Origin: Bactericera cockerelli
Lineage: Eukaryota; Arthropoda; Insecta; Hemiptera; Triozidae
Length of the DNA stretch: 64,000 nt
NCBI GenBank assembly: GCA_024516035.1
Contig: CM044957.1
Span: 888,613-952,612, forward strand
Direction: 5' to 3'
The position numbers and the translations under genes were made by a program. This document shows, piece after piece, positions 11,101 through 19,100 of this stretch. The notes beneath the pieces are model-generated. The model ran no database searches. It was given only the letters and a program-made list of their open reading frames with translations, and had not been told where the DNA came from. How positions within the stretch are numbered: the first letter of the stretch is position 1; each line of letters opens with the position of its first letter.

Positions 11101-11897
11101 GCAGTGAGTAGCCACGCCCCCAACTATACCTGAGCTCCTTGCAGTGAGTAGCCACGCCCCCAACTATACCTGAGCTCCTTGCAGTGAGTAGCCACGCCCC
11201 CACCTATACCTGAGCACCTTGCAGTGAGTAGCCACGCCCCCAACTATACCTGAGCACCTTGCAGTGAGTAGCCACGCCCCCAACTATACCATTCTTTTTT
11301 TAACTTCGCTTTCAACTGTATGGTCATATCACGACGAACGTTTCACCCTCCGACACTCACAAACCAGCTACTCAAAATAAAATCACCTGAGTGGGGCCGT
11401 AAGTGGTCAGCACCACCAGGCTTCGAATTTGAATAGTTACACATCCAAGTCCTAGCATCGCTGGATGTTGCTTAACTTTAGTGACAGAACAAGAACTGCT
11501 GTATTCAGCGAGAGCCATCGAAGCTGGCTATGTCTACAATATGGTCTGTTTTAAACTTCAAAAGCAGAAGGTGCTAAACGTAATACTACTTTGTCGGCAG
11601 GGCTGCTACGTGACGGGACTCTACTTGGAGGGCGCCCACTGGGACCTGACCACGGGCGCCTTGGCCCCGCCCCTGCCCCGACTCCTCCTTGAGCCCCTCC
11701 CCCTGCTCGCGGTGACGCCCCTCCAGCTCCACCGCGTCTCCAACCAGAACTCCCTCCGCACACCCCTGTACGTGACGTCTCAGAGACGCAATGCCATGGG
11801 CGTGGGGTGTGTGAGCGAGGCGGATCTGAACATGGGCGCCAGCCACCCCTCCCACTGGATCCTGCGGGGCGTCTGTCTCACGCTCAACGCGGACTGA
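744..11897 (+). CDS. DNAH10: Axonemal dynein heavy chain (DNAH10-like), C-terminal 12 exons, 5' end outside window
   Basis: Motor subunit of an axonemal (inner-arm type) dynein, acting in cilia and flagella. Coding exons: 744-922, 1953-2112, 3377-3554, 4176-4342, 6131-6298, 6903-6975, 7472-7621, 8026-8132, 9274-9441, 10028-10195, 10644-10823 and 11601-11897. Every junction is GT-AG, phases match at every joint, and the lengths sum to 1995 nt, which is 664 codons plus TGA. The product covers the dynein C-terminal part (AAA5/AAA6 and C-terminal domain): [84 protein letters not shown] and the end CLTLNAD. These wordings fit DNAH10 better than the other heavy chains I can recall; the subfamily call is from memory. 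Eight exon borders carry tandem arrays. In insects such genes are usually expressed in testis and sensory cilia (family knowledge). Confidence 0.86.
1364..1695. repeat. AT-rich intronic minisatellite (about 21-bp unit)
   Basis: Degenerate repeats of AACTATCAAAATATTAACA, about 14 copies, broken near 1574-1650. This array is interior to the intron and does not touch an exon. Confidence 0.8.
1722..1920. repeat. Intronic minisatellite (about 29-bp unit)
   Basis: About seven copies of AAAACCCCTTCATTTCTGTC plus ATTGATGG/ATA, ending about 30 bp before the acceptor of the next dynein exon. No exon bases are copied. Confidence 0.8.
1953..2112 (+). CDS. DNAH10: DNAH10-like exon 2
   Basis: The acceptor is TTCCTCTCAG and the donor GAGAAG|GTACTAAG. 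The exon has 160 nt and encodes the conserved stretch [20 protein letters not shown] followed by [12 protein letters not shown] and LGQGQEK. A 60-bp tandem array starts at the second base of the following intron. Confidence 0.87.
2113..2880. repeat. 60-bp tandem array starting at a dynein donor
   Basis: About 12 nearly identical 60-bp units containing ACTAAGATCCCTCCATCCAC and CCCCTCAGCTAGTCC. The array begins right after exon base 2112. Units contain an acceptor-like CCCCTCAG, but the GT of the donor is present only in the first unit, where GTACTAAG is intact. Confidence 0.92.
3066..3295 (-). repeat. tRNA-derived SINE, family A
   Basis: Body GGAAGGTAACNACCAGGCGAG, then the reverse of a tRNA-like head: GCACTGG on the minus strand pairs with CCAGTGC, and the B box is GGTTCGAATCC in better copies. 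Other copies: 10383-10515, 14593-14700, 17146-17350, 22890-22990, 23838-24180, 24805-25010, 29883-30040 and 30810-31010. Confidence 0.7.
3377..3554 (+). CDS. DNAH10: DNAH10-like exon 3
   Basis: The acceptor is CTCACCCAG and the donor CCCATAG|GTGAGTCG. The exon encodes [20 protein letters not shown] and [16 protein letters not shown]. The last 7 bases plus the donor are the unit of an 18-bp array that fills the start of the intron. Confidence 0.88.
3546..3895. repeat. 18-bp array multiplying a dynein splice donor
   Basis: About 19 units of CCCATAGGTGAGTCGGTT. Each unit holds the last exon bases CCCATAG and the donor GTGAGT. Only the first is joined to the whole exon ending at 3554. Minor variants include GTGTGT and AGTGAGT. 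Confidence 0.93.
4176..4342 (+). CDS. DNAH10: DNAH10-like exon 4
   Basis: The acceptor is CCCTTGCAG and the donor GTGCAG|GTGAGCAG. It encodes [20 protein letters not shown] and ends LAFFHAVVQ. The exon tail and donor recur twice more downstream, at about 4450 and 4570. Confidence 0.88.
4330..4690. repeat. About 120-bp triplication of exon tail, donor and a 5S-like fragment
   Basis: TTTCCACGCCGTGGTGCAG plus GTGAGTAGAACC occurs at about 4324, 4445 and 4568. Each copy is followed by a T run and CACTAAAGTTAAGCAACGTC, which resembles part of 5S rRNA or a 5S-derived SINE. Confidence 0.85.
4800..5925 (+). mobile_element. Interspersed element with CA-rich core, copy 1
   Basis: Starts with GCGGGTTACACCCGCCGCTT, runs through a long CA/CCACACA microsatellite (about 4830-5293), then about 450 bp with an internal near-duplication built around CGGCGTAGCTCAAGAA, and ends in a CATACA-type repeat plus CAGACAGCTTTCTTTTATAG. 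A second copy lies at 13395-14480. It encodes nothing recognisable. Class unknown; the tail is like those of some non-autonomous LINE-mobilised elements. Confidence 0.7.
4830..5293. repeat. CA / CCACACA microsatellite
   Basis: Long imperfect (CA)n mixed with CCACACACA. Open frames across it are pure Cys/Val or His/Thr and are not genes. Confidence 0.95.
6131..6298 (+). CDS. DNAH10: DNAH10-like exon 5
   Basis: The acceptor is CACCCGGCAG and the donor GGACAG|GTGAGG. The exon is exactly 56 codons and encodes [20 protein letters not shown] through [11 protein letters not shown]. The last 29 bases of the exon plus the donor are copied about nine times into the intron. Confidence 0.87.
6268..6555. 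repeat. 32-bp array multiplying a dynein splice donor
   Basis: About nine copies of GAAACTCTCAAGTACCTCAT plus AGGACAGGTGAG. Each is the exon tail (ETLKYLIGQ) with its GTGAG donor. The copy joined to the exon is the first. Confidence 0.93.
6575..6715 (-). repeat. Degenerate MITE (TTA family)
   Basis: Contains GGGGCGAAATTAATAGACAA and CTTAAGTCATTGCTAAGCG, as in the intact copies at 23923-24051 and 30546-30682. This copy is rearranged. Confidence 0.5.
6903..6975 (+). CDS. DNAH10: DNAH10-like exon 6
   Basis: A short 73-nt exon with acceptor CCCCTTACAG and donor CCTGG|GTAAGAC. It encodes [14 protein letters not shown] and YMDEYLG, a conserved dynein block. Confidence 0.85.
7255..7480. repeat. 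About 78-bp triplication of a dynein acceptor
   Basis: Three copies of CAACCAAATCTCTTCAGTCC followed by CTATTCCTCAGGTGACTTCA. Each contains the acceptor CCTCAG and the first exon bases GTGACTTCAC. The third copy leads into the exon at 7472. Confidence 0.9.
7472..7621 (+). CDS. DNAH10: DNAH10-like exon 7
   Basis: The acceptor is TATTCCTCAG and the donor GATAG|GTGGGTC. It encodes [20 protein letters not shown] and [11 protein letters not shown]. Two imperfect copies of the acceptor plus the exon start lie upstream; only the third runs into the full exon. Confidence 0.86.
8026..8132 (+). CDS. DNAH10: DNAH10-like exon 8
   Basis: The acceptor is TTATTCCAG and the donor GATAAG|GTGAGTG. The exon has 107 nt and encodes [19 protein letters not shown] and [11 protein letters not shown], which fits the dynein segment after the AEIGYYT motif. 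Confidence 0.85.
8257..8560. repeat. SINE B fragment plus interspersed GGACGTTAAAC repeat
   Basis: 8257-8306 matches the reverse of the SINE B 5' part (GGGCAGTATTAATAAGGCGA). 8310-8560 shares GGACGTTAAACAG, AGACCAGTGTCT and GTTGGCTGGAGACCAT with 31980-32130. No gene is seen here. Confidence 0.55.
8600..9290. repeat. 65-bp array multiplying a dynein acceptor
   Basis: About 11 copies of a unit that contains TTTTGTTTCAG, then the exon start CTGTGTGTGGACATCCTAGC, then CCACAACAACAACTTACTAA. Every unit has a polypyrimidine tract, a branch-point-like CTAAC or CTAAG, and AG (one copy reads TTTTAG). The last copy is the real exon start at 9274. Confidence 0.94.
9274..9441 (+). CDS. DNAH10: DNAH10-like exon 9
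   Basis: The acceptor is TTTTGTTTCAG and the donor AGGAAG|GTAAGACC. It has 56 codons and encodes [19 protein letters not shown] and [20 protein letters not shown]. Both ends are amplified: about 11 acceptor copies upstream with 65-bp units, and two further donor copies downstream with roughly 111-bp units. Confidence 0.87.
9356..9690. repeat. About 111-bp in-frame triplication of exon end and donor
   Basis: CCCACCCTGGCTGTGTTGTA through GAGGAAGGTAAGACC occurs three times, each copy with its own GTAAG donor. Reading through the first two units is open and would add 37 residues per copy; the unit encodes [20 protein letters not shown]. Confidence 0.92.
9700..9795 (+). repeat. SINE E 3' fragment
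   Basis: GGACGTTAAAACCAAATAGA and GACATTGGATCTGGG match 38613-38690 and 61673-61760, the 3' half of the tRNA-headed repeat in the histone spacers. Confidence 0.7.
10028..10195 (+). CDS. DNAH10: DNAH10-like exon 10
   Basis: The acceptor is CTTGGCAG and the donor GCCTGG|GTGAGT. It has 56 codons and encodes [20 protein letters not shown] and PDPWRKLAP, the GEVGMS-like region of dynein. It is GC-rich against AT-rich introns and has no border array. Confidence 0.86.
10644..10823 (+). CDS. DNAH10: DNAH10-like exon 11
   Basis: The acceptor is TTGTTTCAG and the donor GAGCTG|GTGAGTAG. It has 60 codons and encodes [20 protein letters not shown], highly diagnostic for axonemal dynein. The donor is followed by a 40-bp array. 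Confidence 0.88.
10816..11290. repeat. 40-bp array after a dynein donor
   Basis: About 12 units of GTGAGTAGCCACGCCCCCAC plus CTATACCTGAGCACCTTGCA. Each unit holds a donor (GTGAGT) preceded by GCA, so AG/GT-like junctions repeat. The first donor follows exon base 10823. Confidence 0.92.
11294..11535 (-). repeat. 5S rRNA-derived SINE, full reverse copy
   Basis: On the minus strand the head reads TCTGTCACTAAAGTTAAGCA, like the 5S rRNA core (CCGATCACCGAAGTTAAGCA). The body has GGTCATATCACG and ends in an A-rich tail. Located in the last dynein intron. Confidence 0.65.
11601..11897 (+). CDS. DNAH10: DNAH10-like terminal coding exon
   Basis: The acceptor is TTGTCGGCAG, with stop TGA at 11895-11897. 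It encodes [36 protein letters not shown] and the C-terminus GVCLTLNAD, the standard end of an axonemal dynein. An insert rich in Pro and Leu ([15 protein letters not shown]) replaces the usual short linker. Confidence 0.9.
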   Translation, partial: GCYVTGLYLEGAHWDLTTGALAPPLPRLLLEPLPLLAVTPLQLHRVSNQNSLRTPLYVTSQRRNAMGVGCVSEADLNMGASHPSHWILRGVCLTLNAD

Positions 11898-12400
11898 AGA
11901 GTTTGCCGTGCCGGGCGGACTGAAGAGGAACTACTTGTGAATATGGTTTATATTAAAAAAGCTCAACAATTTACCATTGAGAAGAAATATTTAGAATAGA
12001 AATGAAGAGCAACTACTTGTACAAATGTTTTTGTAATTAGCTCAATATACATTGTTTAGAAGAATTCTATAGAGAGATAAATGTTTTGAAACTTTTTGAA
12101 GCTTCTAGTCATCTCTGTGTTTCTCTCCAATGAACTTTTTGTTCTTATTTGTGTTTATAAGTATTTTATATCTTAACTTTTCTAGTCCTCAAATTATTTA
12201 AATGCTCTTGTTATCCTAGTAAAAGCTGGATCTGCGAGGTCAAACAGGGAAAACTGTTCAGCCGGCAAGATTTGCAAAATATATATTTTATTTTAGTTAG
12301 TAAAATTTAGATTTAATTTAATAGGATAATTAGCATGTAAGTTTGTACTCATACAATATGTATCTTTTAGTACAATAAAATTGAAAATTGTAAATATTTA
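11898..12400 (+). other. 3' UTR of the dynein gene with poly(A) signal
   Basis: An AT-rich sequence follows the TGA. AATAAA at 12374-12379 is the first good poly(A) signal. I infer that the transcript ends shortly after it. Confidence 0.5.
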
Positions 12401-13395
12401 CCTTATACTACCTACTTATTTTCTGGTACCTAAAAAAGTCAAAGAGTTATCCATGGAGGAGGAATTCATACAAACCTAGGGCTAGTTAATTTTGAAATTA
12501 ACTTCCTCTTATCACTGCACAACAACAAAGTAAAATCTTTATTTTACAATCGACATTTCTTTAAACGTTTGCCCAAAGACACGATTTACATAACAATCAA
12601 ACAATTTAAATAAATTGAATGATTTACATCCACTAAAAATCTATTGAGATGTTTAAAAAAAACAAACAAATAAACAAAAACAATTGAACATATTTTATAG
12701 TTTCATTTCTTGATTTTTGTCTTTTTTCCCCTTTCTTTTCTTGTTCTTTGTTTTAACTTAATCCACTATTTGGAAGTTTTTTTTAAATTTATTTATTTAT
12801 TTAATAACAGGATAACATAGGTATACAAAGGTATTTTTCCTAAGCTAAACCTTTCAGTAAAAAACTGAAGAGAATGTTCTGTAAATGTTTTGTTATGTAT
12901 AAAAAAATTTGCCTACCTACTTATTTTCTAAATTGTCGTCAACCCTGTTTACGGTGATTGTGTCTTTTGGTTGGATAAAGCTGGGACCTTATTTGTTTAA
13001 CACTTTCCAGTGAGAAAATTGTAATTTTATTATGATTACCTAGACATGAGTTTTGTTAATGCATGGCATTCACATTAATTATGCACATATTCATTTCACT
13101 TTATGTCCATTTAATTTTCATGCACATAATTAATAAAGACTTTTTCTTAGCCAAGTTAGTATTGTGAATAAATTTTCTTGAAAACGTTTTTTTTTCACTC
13201 TAGAAACAAAGGAAAATCGATTCAACAATGTGTGATTTTTTCTACTATTAATTTAAAGCAAATGCAAAAACCTTTGACACCAGGTTATCCAGCGTAAAAA
13301 ACAATGCACTGCCATTGGCAATAATCCCGCCCTTTAGTTAGGACATATGTTTCTATATATTTTTCTATTCTTTTTTATTTTTATTGTATATTAAT
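12400..13395. other. Intergenic, AT-rich, no gene seen
   Basis: Separates the dynein gene (+) from the second CA element. A LINE-tail-like repeat occurs at 13315-13400 (GGCAATAATCCCGCCCTTTA). Nothing else is recognisable. Confidence 0.6.
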
Positions 13396-13462
13396 AGCGG
13401 GTTACACCCGCCGCTTCGCCAGCCCATCAAACACACACAACGCACACGCACACACACCCACC

Positions 13463-13518
<56 letters not shown>

Positions 13519-13809
13519 ACACACACACCACACACACACACACACACCACACCACACCCACACACACCACACACAAACACACCACACCACACACACAAAG
13601 CACACACCACACACCCACAACACACCCACACACACACAAACCACACCACACACACACCAAACAACACACCACACACACACACACACACAACACACACCAC
13701 ACACACACCACACACACATCACACACACACACACACACCACACACACACACACACACCACACCACACACCACCACACACACACACACACCACACCACACA
13801 CACACACAC

Positions 13810-13845
<36 letters not shown>

Positions 13846-14480
13846 ACACACCACCACACACACACCCACACCACCAAAAATGTCATTTAGGTTTGAAAAA
13901 AAACCTGAATATTTTTTGTCGCCCATCTATTTTCTGGTCTTCCCCGGCGTAGCTCAAGAATGGCTCATCAGAATTTCGCGATCAATATGTCAAATGAAAG
14001 CCTAAACCCTTGCCTAAAACTTTCTCGCTCTGAGTTGATAGGTCGTCACTTCAAATTTCGAGAAAAAATGTCATTTAGGTCAAAAAACGTGAATATTTTA
14101 CATGTTACCCATCCATTTTTTTACCTTACCCGGCGTAGCTCAAGAACGGCTCATCAGAAATTCGCGATCGATATGTCAATTGAAAGCTCGAACCCTTGCC
14201 TAAAACTTTCTCGCTTTGAGTTGATAGGTCGTCGCGACAAATTTCGAGAAAAAATGTCATTTATGTCAAAAAACGTGAATTTTTTTTGCGTCACCCATCC
14301 ATTTTTATCCTTACTCATTGTAGCTTAACCTCAGGGAGATATAATCTAGCCTAGAAGAATTTCCTGATCCAAAGGGACCTATGTGCAAAATTTCAGGTTT
14401 CTCGGTCAAACGGTGTGGATTTGTATAAAGAACATACACACATACATACAGACAGCTTTCTTTTATAGATATAGATATAT
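13395..14480 (+). mobile_element. Interspersed element with CA-rich core, copy 2
   Basis: Nearly the same as 4800-5925 outside the microsatellite: same GCGGGTTACACCCGCC start, same body, same CAGACAGCTTTCTTTTATAG end. The CA tract (13430-13875) has a different structure. Confidence 0.75.
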
Positions 14481-14804
14481 ATTGTTTGAATTTTTTTCTT
14501 TGTTAAAATTATTTTTTGTACTGTACATAATATGTCTATTTATATCTAATAAAGTGTTTTGTATAATAAACACTTTATTAGTCACATATTCAAAATTATG
14601 TGACCACATAATAATAAGACTCTGAGGGTTAGGTGGTAGAAAATTCTTTGAGCATTAACCTCACCTGGTAGTTACATTCCTCTAAAGAGTGTTATTATTA
14701 TTATAATAAAACATGTCCTCGATCCATGTTGGGGGAAAAGGGCAGTGTGCCTACTTTATATGTGTAAATCGGTACTTGGTAAAACATTATATTAAGTAGA
14801 TTAG

Positions 14805-15112
14805 CGCGCGATTAGCTCAGAGGTTAAGCACTCGCTTGCCATGCGGAAGGTCCCGGGTTCGATCCCCCGTGCCGACAAAAATTTGTATTCGTAATTTGGT
14901 TACAATTGTTTGTAAGGGATACCTTCCGGTGCGCTCGTGTTGACCCAGCACCTAATTGGGAAGTATTGTGTCACTTCTCGCCCATCGGAGGGGAGGCATA
15001 CTACGGGAACACACACCACAAGCGTCTACAGTAGCTCCTGTTTCATGGCTACGAAATTAAAAACGGCTGTGAAACACTCATCTTTAAAAAAAAAAAAAAA
15101 AAAAAAAAAAGA
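14805..15112 (+). repeat. tRNA-derived SINE, family D, full length
   Basis: The tRNA-like head starts GCGCGATTAGCTCAGAGG (A box) and contains GGTTCGATCCC (B box) with a GCC in the anticodon position, Gly-like. About 200 bp of body and a long A tail (15086-15110) follow. A reverse copy sits at 21967-22255. The tail and body argue against a functional tRNA gene. Confidence 0.78.
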
Positions 15113-15820
15113 TACGAATAGTTTTCTATCTTAATAGAATTCAGGAAGAAAAACTTTGTTTTACTAAAATATTTAAAATTATATTTTTATTAATTGAAAG
15201 CCATTTTGAGTTTATGTTAACAAGATACAGGTATTAATATTGAAAAATTACTGACGAAAAAACTCTCGAAAAATAATAGATCTTGGCTAAGCTACCCTCG
15301 ACTCTTTTTCTTTGCTTAACATTTTTTCAACATCTAGCATTCGAGACGTTGATTTTACCCTGTACGAACCCTGTACGAATTCGCTGTAAACTCACAAACC
15401 AGCTACCTACAATAACCTCACCCAGAGTGGGTGGGGCCGAAAATAGCTAGCATCACGAGGTTTCAAATTTGAACGGTCACCCATGCAAGTCTTAACCTTG
15501 TGGACGTTGGTTAAGTTCGGTGACAGATCGAGAACTAGTGTATTCCACGTGTCATCTACGCTGACAACCATGCCTTGATTCTTAGTATTGGTTCACGAAG
15601 AACCTAGGTCGTGCTTGTGGCCAGATGTAGTTGCCTATGTTACAAATGGACATTGTACATCGCACAGCACACAATTTTTGAATTAGCACCACAGAGGTAT
15701 TACAAAAAACTCTATTAAGTCCGCCCTAAGTTTCATTCTCGATCGGTCTCACCTAAGTGTCACTGAACGAATTCAAATGACTCCACGCCTCACTTGAACG
15801 GTTCGACATAAGTCCACGCC
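15113..15820. repeat. Intergenic region with reverse 5S-derived SINE (about 15390-15580)
   Basis: On the minus strand 15470-15560 reads GTTCTCGATCTGTCACCGAA and CATGGGTGACC, strongly like 5S rRNA. 15657-15727 is a MITE fragment. No gene is seen. Confidence 0.6.
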
Positions 15821-16121
15821 TCACTTGAACGGCTTCATAAGATCCTCAAAGTTGTACCGGTACGCTTTCTCTTCGAGAACCTTGACCAGAGGCTTCTGGA
15901 ACTTGGCGCACTCGGGCAGCGCCTCCCGGATCGTGTTGGTGTCGATAGTGCGCAGGTCTTGTGCCCACCCCAGCGCAGCCAGGACGCGTATGAACGCGGT
16001 GGAGCAGCCCTCGTTGTAGGTGCCGTACTCGCCCGAGCGGTAGTCGAAGGGCAGCAGGTAGTGGTACTGCGGCCACAGGGACTTGTTCACGATGAACACC
16101 AGGTTCGTGTCCGCTGAGCGT
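15821..16121 (-). CDS. Desaturase-like last coding exon, degenerate His box III
   Basis: The acceptor is TTATTTCCAG and the stop TGA at 15823-15821. It encodes RSADTNLVFIVNKSLWPQYH followed by LLPFDYRSGEYGTYNE and ALGWAQDLRTI, then FEDLMKPFK. The usual W-H-N-Y-H-H is W-P-Q-Y-H-Y, so two of three histidines are replaced. The surrounding FPWDY-like and GWAYDLKTV-like motifs are kept. Confidence 0.85.
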
Positions 16122-19100
16122 CTGGAAATAAATTGAGAAACAAAATTGAAATCGGAGCAAAAAAATATTAATTTAATTTACAAAAACGTAATACTTCAGA
16201 TTTGTAATATTAGAAATTCTTGGAAGTAATTTATTTTGGGGATAATTGAAGACCTTGCTGAAAAAACGAGCTATTTGCATTTCTGCAATTTTTTTCGAAA
16301 TCGCGTTTTTCGACGGTTTCGGGGTCACAAAAATATGCTGTTTCATTGGTGAAGAGCCGCTGGCTCTCCGATAGTTATAAGCGTACAAAAACGGACCATA
16401 TGACAGATAGCTTGATAACGTGACAACGTTTCCCCTGCAATTTTGTAAAATGCAGATAGCTCGTTTTTTGAGCGAGCCCTTCAATTATTATAAAACAGGA
16501 TTAGATTTAATTTAATAATAATAATATCGCCTTTTTTATACTGACCGACCTCAGTGGCTTGATCGATAAGGCGGCGGACTTGTAACCTGAAGGTCGGTGG
16601 TTCAAGTCGCGGTGTCAGCGTAGATTTAGTAAAGCGAGTTTGAGTAGTTGTGCTATCACGAAAGTAATTAACACAAATGTGATAAAAAAAATGAAATTAT
16701 GATAATATATTATAGTTCATTTATACATTTTATTCATTTTCCTTATTTATACTGTCCGATCAGGACTATTAAGAACCATTATTCCAGCAGTACGATATAT
16801 TATTATGTGGTAAAATTGGAGGATAACTTGTCATGTACCGGCTGGGTTTCGAACCCGCGACCTCTGGATTCACAGAGTGCCGCCTTCGTTACTGAGCTAC
16901 TGGGACAGACAGAATCTAAATGGACACTATACTTTTAAACTCTGGCTCTAGTGCGCTGTGATTTGTTGAAAACTTTGACTTGTAGGCGTGTCGACCATTG
17001 GATTAACTTTAATCACCATTTTGTCTCGAATTTAGATTGGAAAGCGTTGCGAAAAGAGTGGGATATAATCTGATTTGATCCTAAACACTCATTGGGATCC
17101 CGTCTTGAAAGTTCGCTTTCATTTCGGTTACCCTTAATAATAATAACACTCTTTGGTGGAAGGTAACCACCAGGCAAGGTGCTCAAAGCGTGTTCTACCA
17201 CCTAACCCTCAGAATCTTATTCTTATATGGCCACAAACTCAAATTAATGAGGAAAAATTCATGCACTGGGTGGGATTCGAACCAACGGATCCCTACGCTC
17301 CCTGGATTACCAGACCAGCGCGTTAACCACTTGACTACCAGTGCACTATTGACTACCAGGGCACTATTGACTACCATGCACTATTGACTACCATGCACTA
17401 TTGACTACCAGTGCACTATAGACCACCATGCACTATTGACCAGCATGCACTATTGACTACCAGCGCACTGTAGGTACAGGGTGGACTCACTTGTCGAGCG
17501 GATCCAGGCCCCACAGGATGTTCGCACTGTTGATGAGCCACACCATATGCAGGGACAAGGTTATCCTCAGGAAGCCCACAATGAAGACCGCGTTGAACCC
17601 TGACTCCGCCCAGTACTCCATGGGCGCGTTGATGGGCAGGAGAATGCCCAGCAAGATCGCAAACACCCAGTATAACCTGAAAAAACATTGTTGGAATGAG
17701 AACACCCAGTAGAACCTGAAAAAACTTTGTTGGAATGAGAAAACCCAATATAACCACCCAGTATAACCTGAAAAAAATGTTGGAATGAGAAAACCCAATA
17801 TAACCACCCAATATAACCTGAAAAAACATTGTTGCTATGAGAAGACCCAGTATAACCTGAAAAAACATTGTTGGAATGAGAACACCCAGTATAACCTGAA
17901 AAAATATTGTTGGAATGAGAACACCCAGTATAACCTGAAAAAATATTGTTGGAATGAGAACACCCAGTATAACCTGAAAAAACACTGTTGCTATGAGAAG
18001 ACCCAGTATAACCTGAAAAAAACATTGTTGCTATGAGAAGACCCAGTATAACCTGAAAAAACATTGTTGCTATGAGAAGACCCAGTATAACCTGAAAAAA
18101 CATTGTTGCTATGAGAAGACCCAGTATAACCTGAAAAAACATTGTTGCTATGAGAAGACCCAGTATAACCTGAAAAAAACATTTTTGCTATGAGAAGACC
18201 CAGTATAACCTGAAAAAAACATTTTTGCTATGAGAAGACCCAGTATAACCTGAAAAAACATTGGTCACATTTAAGAACATGGTTATATTATTTTACGTTT
18301 TTGAATGTACCAGCGTCAACAGCGCGTAGAATGCACCGGTTCCCGTAGGATCACCGAAGTTAAGCAACGTCCAGCGAGGTGAAGACTTCATGATGCTGGT
18401 ATTCTAGCCCAACCCAGACTAGGTGAATTTAATGTGGGTATAACCTGAAAAAACATTGTTGCTATGAGAAGACCCAGTATAACCTGAAGAAACATTGTTG
18501 CTATGAGAAGACCCAGTATAACCTGAAAAAAACATTGTTGCTATGAGAAGACCCAGTATAACCTGAAAAAACATTGGTCACATTTAAGAACATGGTTATA
18601 TTATTTTACGTTTTTGAATGTACCAGCGTCAACAGCGCGTAGAATGCACCGGTTCCCGTAGGATCACCGAAGTTAAGCAACGTCCAGCGCGGTGAAGAAT
18701 TCATGATGCTGGTATTCTAGCCCAACCCAGACTAGGTGAATTTAATGTGGGTACCTAGCAAGTTTGTGAGTTTCCTACGAATGAAGGGTTACCCCGTCGT
18801 GATATGACCATGCAGTTGAAGGCGACGTCAAAAAAATTGAATTTTGAGCCACCGGAACAGATAAGAGTGTTGGGTGGAAGAGATTGCCATAGGCAATAAC
18901 CCCGCCCTTTAGTTAGGGCATATGTATATATTTGTTTTTTTTCTGTTTATTATATTTATATTACCTATCAATTTTGTATTTTAATTTTTACCATTATTTG
19001 TTTGTGTATAATATTATGTTCTTCTAATAAAGAGTTTCATAATAATATAATAACACTATTTCTTGTCAACCCATTGTCACAATTTTCTTAAATTAATACA

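Noticed and set aside
14805..14880. tRNA-Gly-like gene
   Set aside because: A and B boxes and a GCC anticodon position are present, but the sequence continues into a body and A tail and has a reverse copy at 21967-22255, so it is a SINE.
18298..18400. 5S rRNA gene
   Set aside because: Only the core matches; the 5' and 3' ends of 5S rRNA are missing and the piece is part of a dispersed SINE.
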